Below are positions 63,101 to 64,000 of a stretch of DNA of 64,000 bases, piece by piece. Both the position numbers and the translations under genes were made by a program. The DNA is from CBDAPX01 sp965198725 (lineage in GTDB: Bacteria; Pseudomonadota; Alphaproteobacteria; Rhodobacterales; Rhodobacteraceae), in NCBI GenBank assembly GCA_965198725.1, contig CBDAPX010000002.1:186001-250000 (forward strand), given 5' to 3'. Under the pieces are notes generated by a model that saw only the letters and a list, made by a program, of their open reading frames with translations, was not told the origin of the DNA and searched no databases. The number at the start of each line of letters is the position of its first letter. Positions within the stretch are counted from its first letter, which is position 1.

Positions 63101-64000
63101 CTCGGTAAAACCATTGCCAAGGGTCCGAAGGGTATCAAGTCTGGTTCGGAAATCACCGAAGAGCTGTTGAGCACCATGTCCCGCGGTCAGTGGTGGCAGC
63201 TCGCGCTGACCGAAGAGGCCGATGCGCAGATCGTCGAAGCCCTGAACGAGCAATACGAAGCACAAAAACGTACTTTGGATGCCCGTTTCGAAGACAAGGT
63301 CGAAAAAGTCCGTCGTGGCGACGACCTGCCCCCGGGTGTGATGAAAATGGTCAAGGTTTTCGTCGCGGTGAAGCGTAAGCTTCAGCCGGGCGATAAGATG
63401 GCCGGTCGTCACGGGAACAAAGGGGTGATTTCGCGCGTTGTTCCGATGGAGGACATGCCGTTCCTGCAAGATGGCACACCGGTGGACTTCTGTCTGAACC
63501 CGCTGGGCGTTCCATCGCGGATGAACGTTGGTCAGATCCTTGAAACCCATATGGGTTGGGCCGCGCGCGGTCTTGGGATCCAGGTCGACGACGCCGTTCA
63601 GGAATATCGCCGTTCTGGCGACCTGACGCCGGTGCGTGAGGCGATGCGTCTGGCCTATGGCGACGATGTCTATGAAGAAGGCATCGGCGGCATGGATGAA
63701 GGCCAACTGCTCGAAGCGGCGGGCAACGTGACCCGCGGTGTTCCGATCGCAACCCCGGTCTTTGACGGCGCCAAGGAAGGCGACGTGAACGATGCGCTGA
63801 TCCGTGCCGGGTTCTCTGAATCCGGTCAGTCGATCCTCTATGATGGTCGCACGGGTGAGCAATTCTCGCGTCCGGTGACCGTCGGCATCAAGTACCTGCT
63901 GAAACTGCACCACCTCGTGGATGACAAGATCCACGCGCGTTCCACTGGTCCGTACTCGCTCGTCACACAGCAGCCGCTGGGTGGTAAGGCGCAGTTCGGT
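60107..64000 (+). CDS. rpoB: DNA-directed RNA polymerase subunit beta, truncated by window end
   Basis: The frame runs from ATG 60107 to the last base, 1298 codons, without a stop. The full protein in this group is about 1380 residues, so roughly 80 are missing. Landmarks: [20 protein letters not shown] at the N-terminus; the rifampicin region [20 protein letters not shown] followed by RLSALGPGG (about 61692-61780), wild type at the usual resistance positions; [45 protein letters not shown]; and [23 protein letters not shown]. It lies 245 bases after rplL, with two strong hairpins between. Confidence 0.98.
   Translation, partial: [1298 protein letters not shown]

Noticed and set aside
60227..63934. 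A 1235-codon open frame on the minus strand inside rpoB
   Set aside because: It is the mirror of a highly biased, GC-rich essential gene. The plus-strand frame has unmistakable RpoB motifs throughout; the antisense translation has no recognisable domain and is rich in His, Arg and Gln as expected for a shadow.

Overview
The window is a contiguous stretch of an alphaproteobacterial chromosome, most likely a member of the Rhodobacterales (Roseobacter group). The evidence is a FolB with a C-terminal extension running into folP-glmM, methylsuccinyl-CoA dehydrogenase of the ethylmalonyl-CoA pathway, the order era-DUF1491-recO, the set pckA / chvI-chvG / short hprK / rapZ / mannose-type EIIA / HPr, a tRNA-Trp upstream of secE-nusG, and a moderately high GC content with many TTG and GTG starts. 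The assignment rests on gene content and recognised protein families; no database was searched.

Layout. 0-5.4 kb: folate and cell-wall precursor genes (folB end, folP, glmM), an AT-rich convergent gap with DnaA-box-like sequences, ilvC, and two overlapping Lrp-type regulators. 5.4-9.6 kb: a class V aminotransferase, ubiH, a small membrane protein, a frameshifted HAD nucleotidase and a GntR/FCD regulator. 9.6-12.8 kb: a cellulose-synthase-like glycosyltransferase with an IS3-family element inserted 13 bases upstream of its start codon. 12.8-17.6 kb: era, DUF1491, a membrane protein, a double alpha/beta-hydrolase reading frame cut by one stop codon, and recO. 17.6-20.9 kb: a dihydroflavonol-reductase-like gene preceded by an unusual membrane-anchored protein with ten tandem 43-residue repeats. 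21-31 kb: mcd, a TauE/SafE exporter, pckA, then a co-oriented signalling cluster (chvI, chvG, hprK, rapZ, EIIA, HPr, acyltransferase). 31-37.2 kb: hbd, a DUF6473-like gene, etfBA, a PduO-type cobalamin adenosyltransferase, a HIG1-like protein, an SDR and an SH3 protein. 37.4-44.2 kb: parC, an alanine/cation symporter, glutaminase, a lipoprotein and tuf. 44.5-50.2 kb: a mesaconyl-CoA module (meh-mct), a CatB-like acetyltransferase, a DUF374 acyltransferase and a GSCFA/SGNH pair. 50.2-64 kb: tRNA-Trp, an MFS transporter, secE, nusG, a divergent LysR/SbtA pair, rplK, rplA, a methyltransferase and a broken RTX esterase, rplJ, rplL and the first 1298 codons of rpoB.

How it fits together. The central carbon genes (Mcd, Hbd, ETF, PduO, Meh, Mct, PEPCK) suit a heterotroph that assimilates C2 compounds through the ethylmalonyl-CoA pathway, possibly with a mesaconyl-CoA C1 to C4 side branch. 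The ChvG/ChvI and HprK/EIIA/HPr/RapZ block, next to pckA, looks like a nutrient-status regulatory centre. The ribosomal/RNA polymerase cluster, normally compact, is opened at two places by accessory genes (LysR-SbtA between nusG and rplK; methyltransferase plus esterase between rplA and rplJ).

A recurring oddity is that several accessory genes carry single lesions while the rest of their reading frame stays intact: a frameshift in the HAD gene, a TAG between the two hydrolase domains, a disturbed 5' end in the repeat protein, and two stops in the RTX esterase. This may be recent decay, sequencing error, or less likely recoding. The most promising novel items are the ten-repeat membrane protein, the split double hydrolase, the DnaA-box gap and a near-perfect palindrome upstream of the GSCFA gene.
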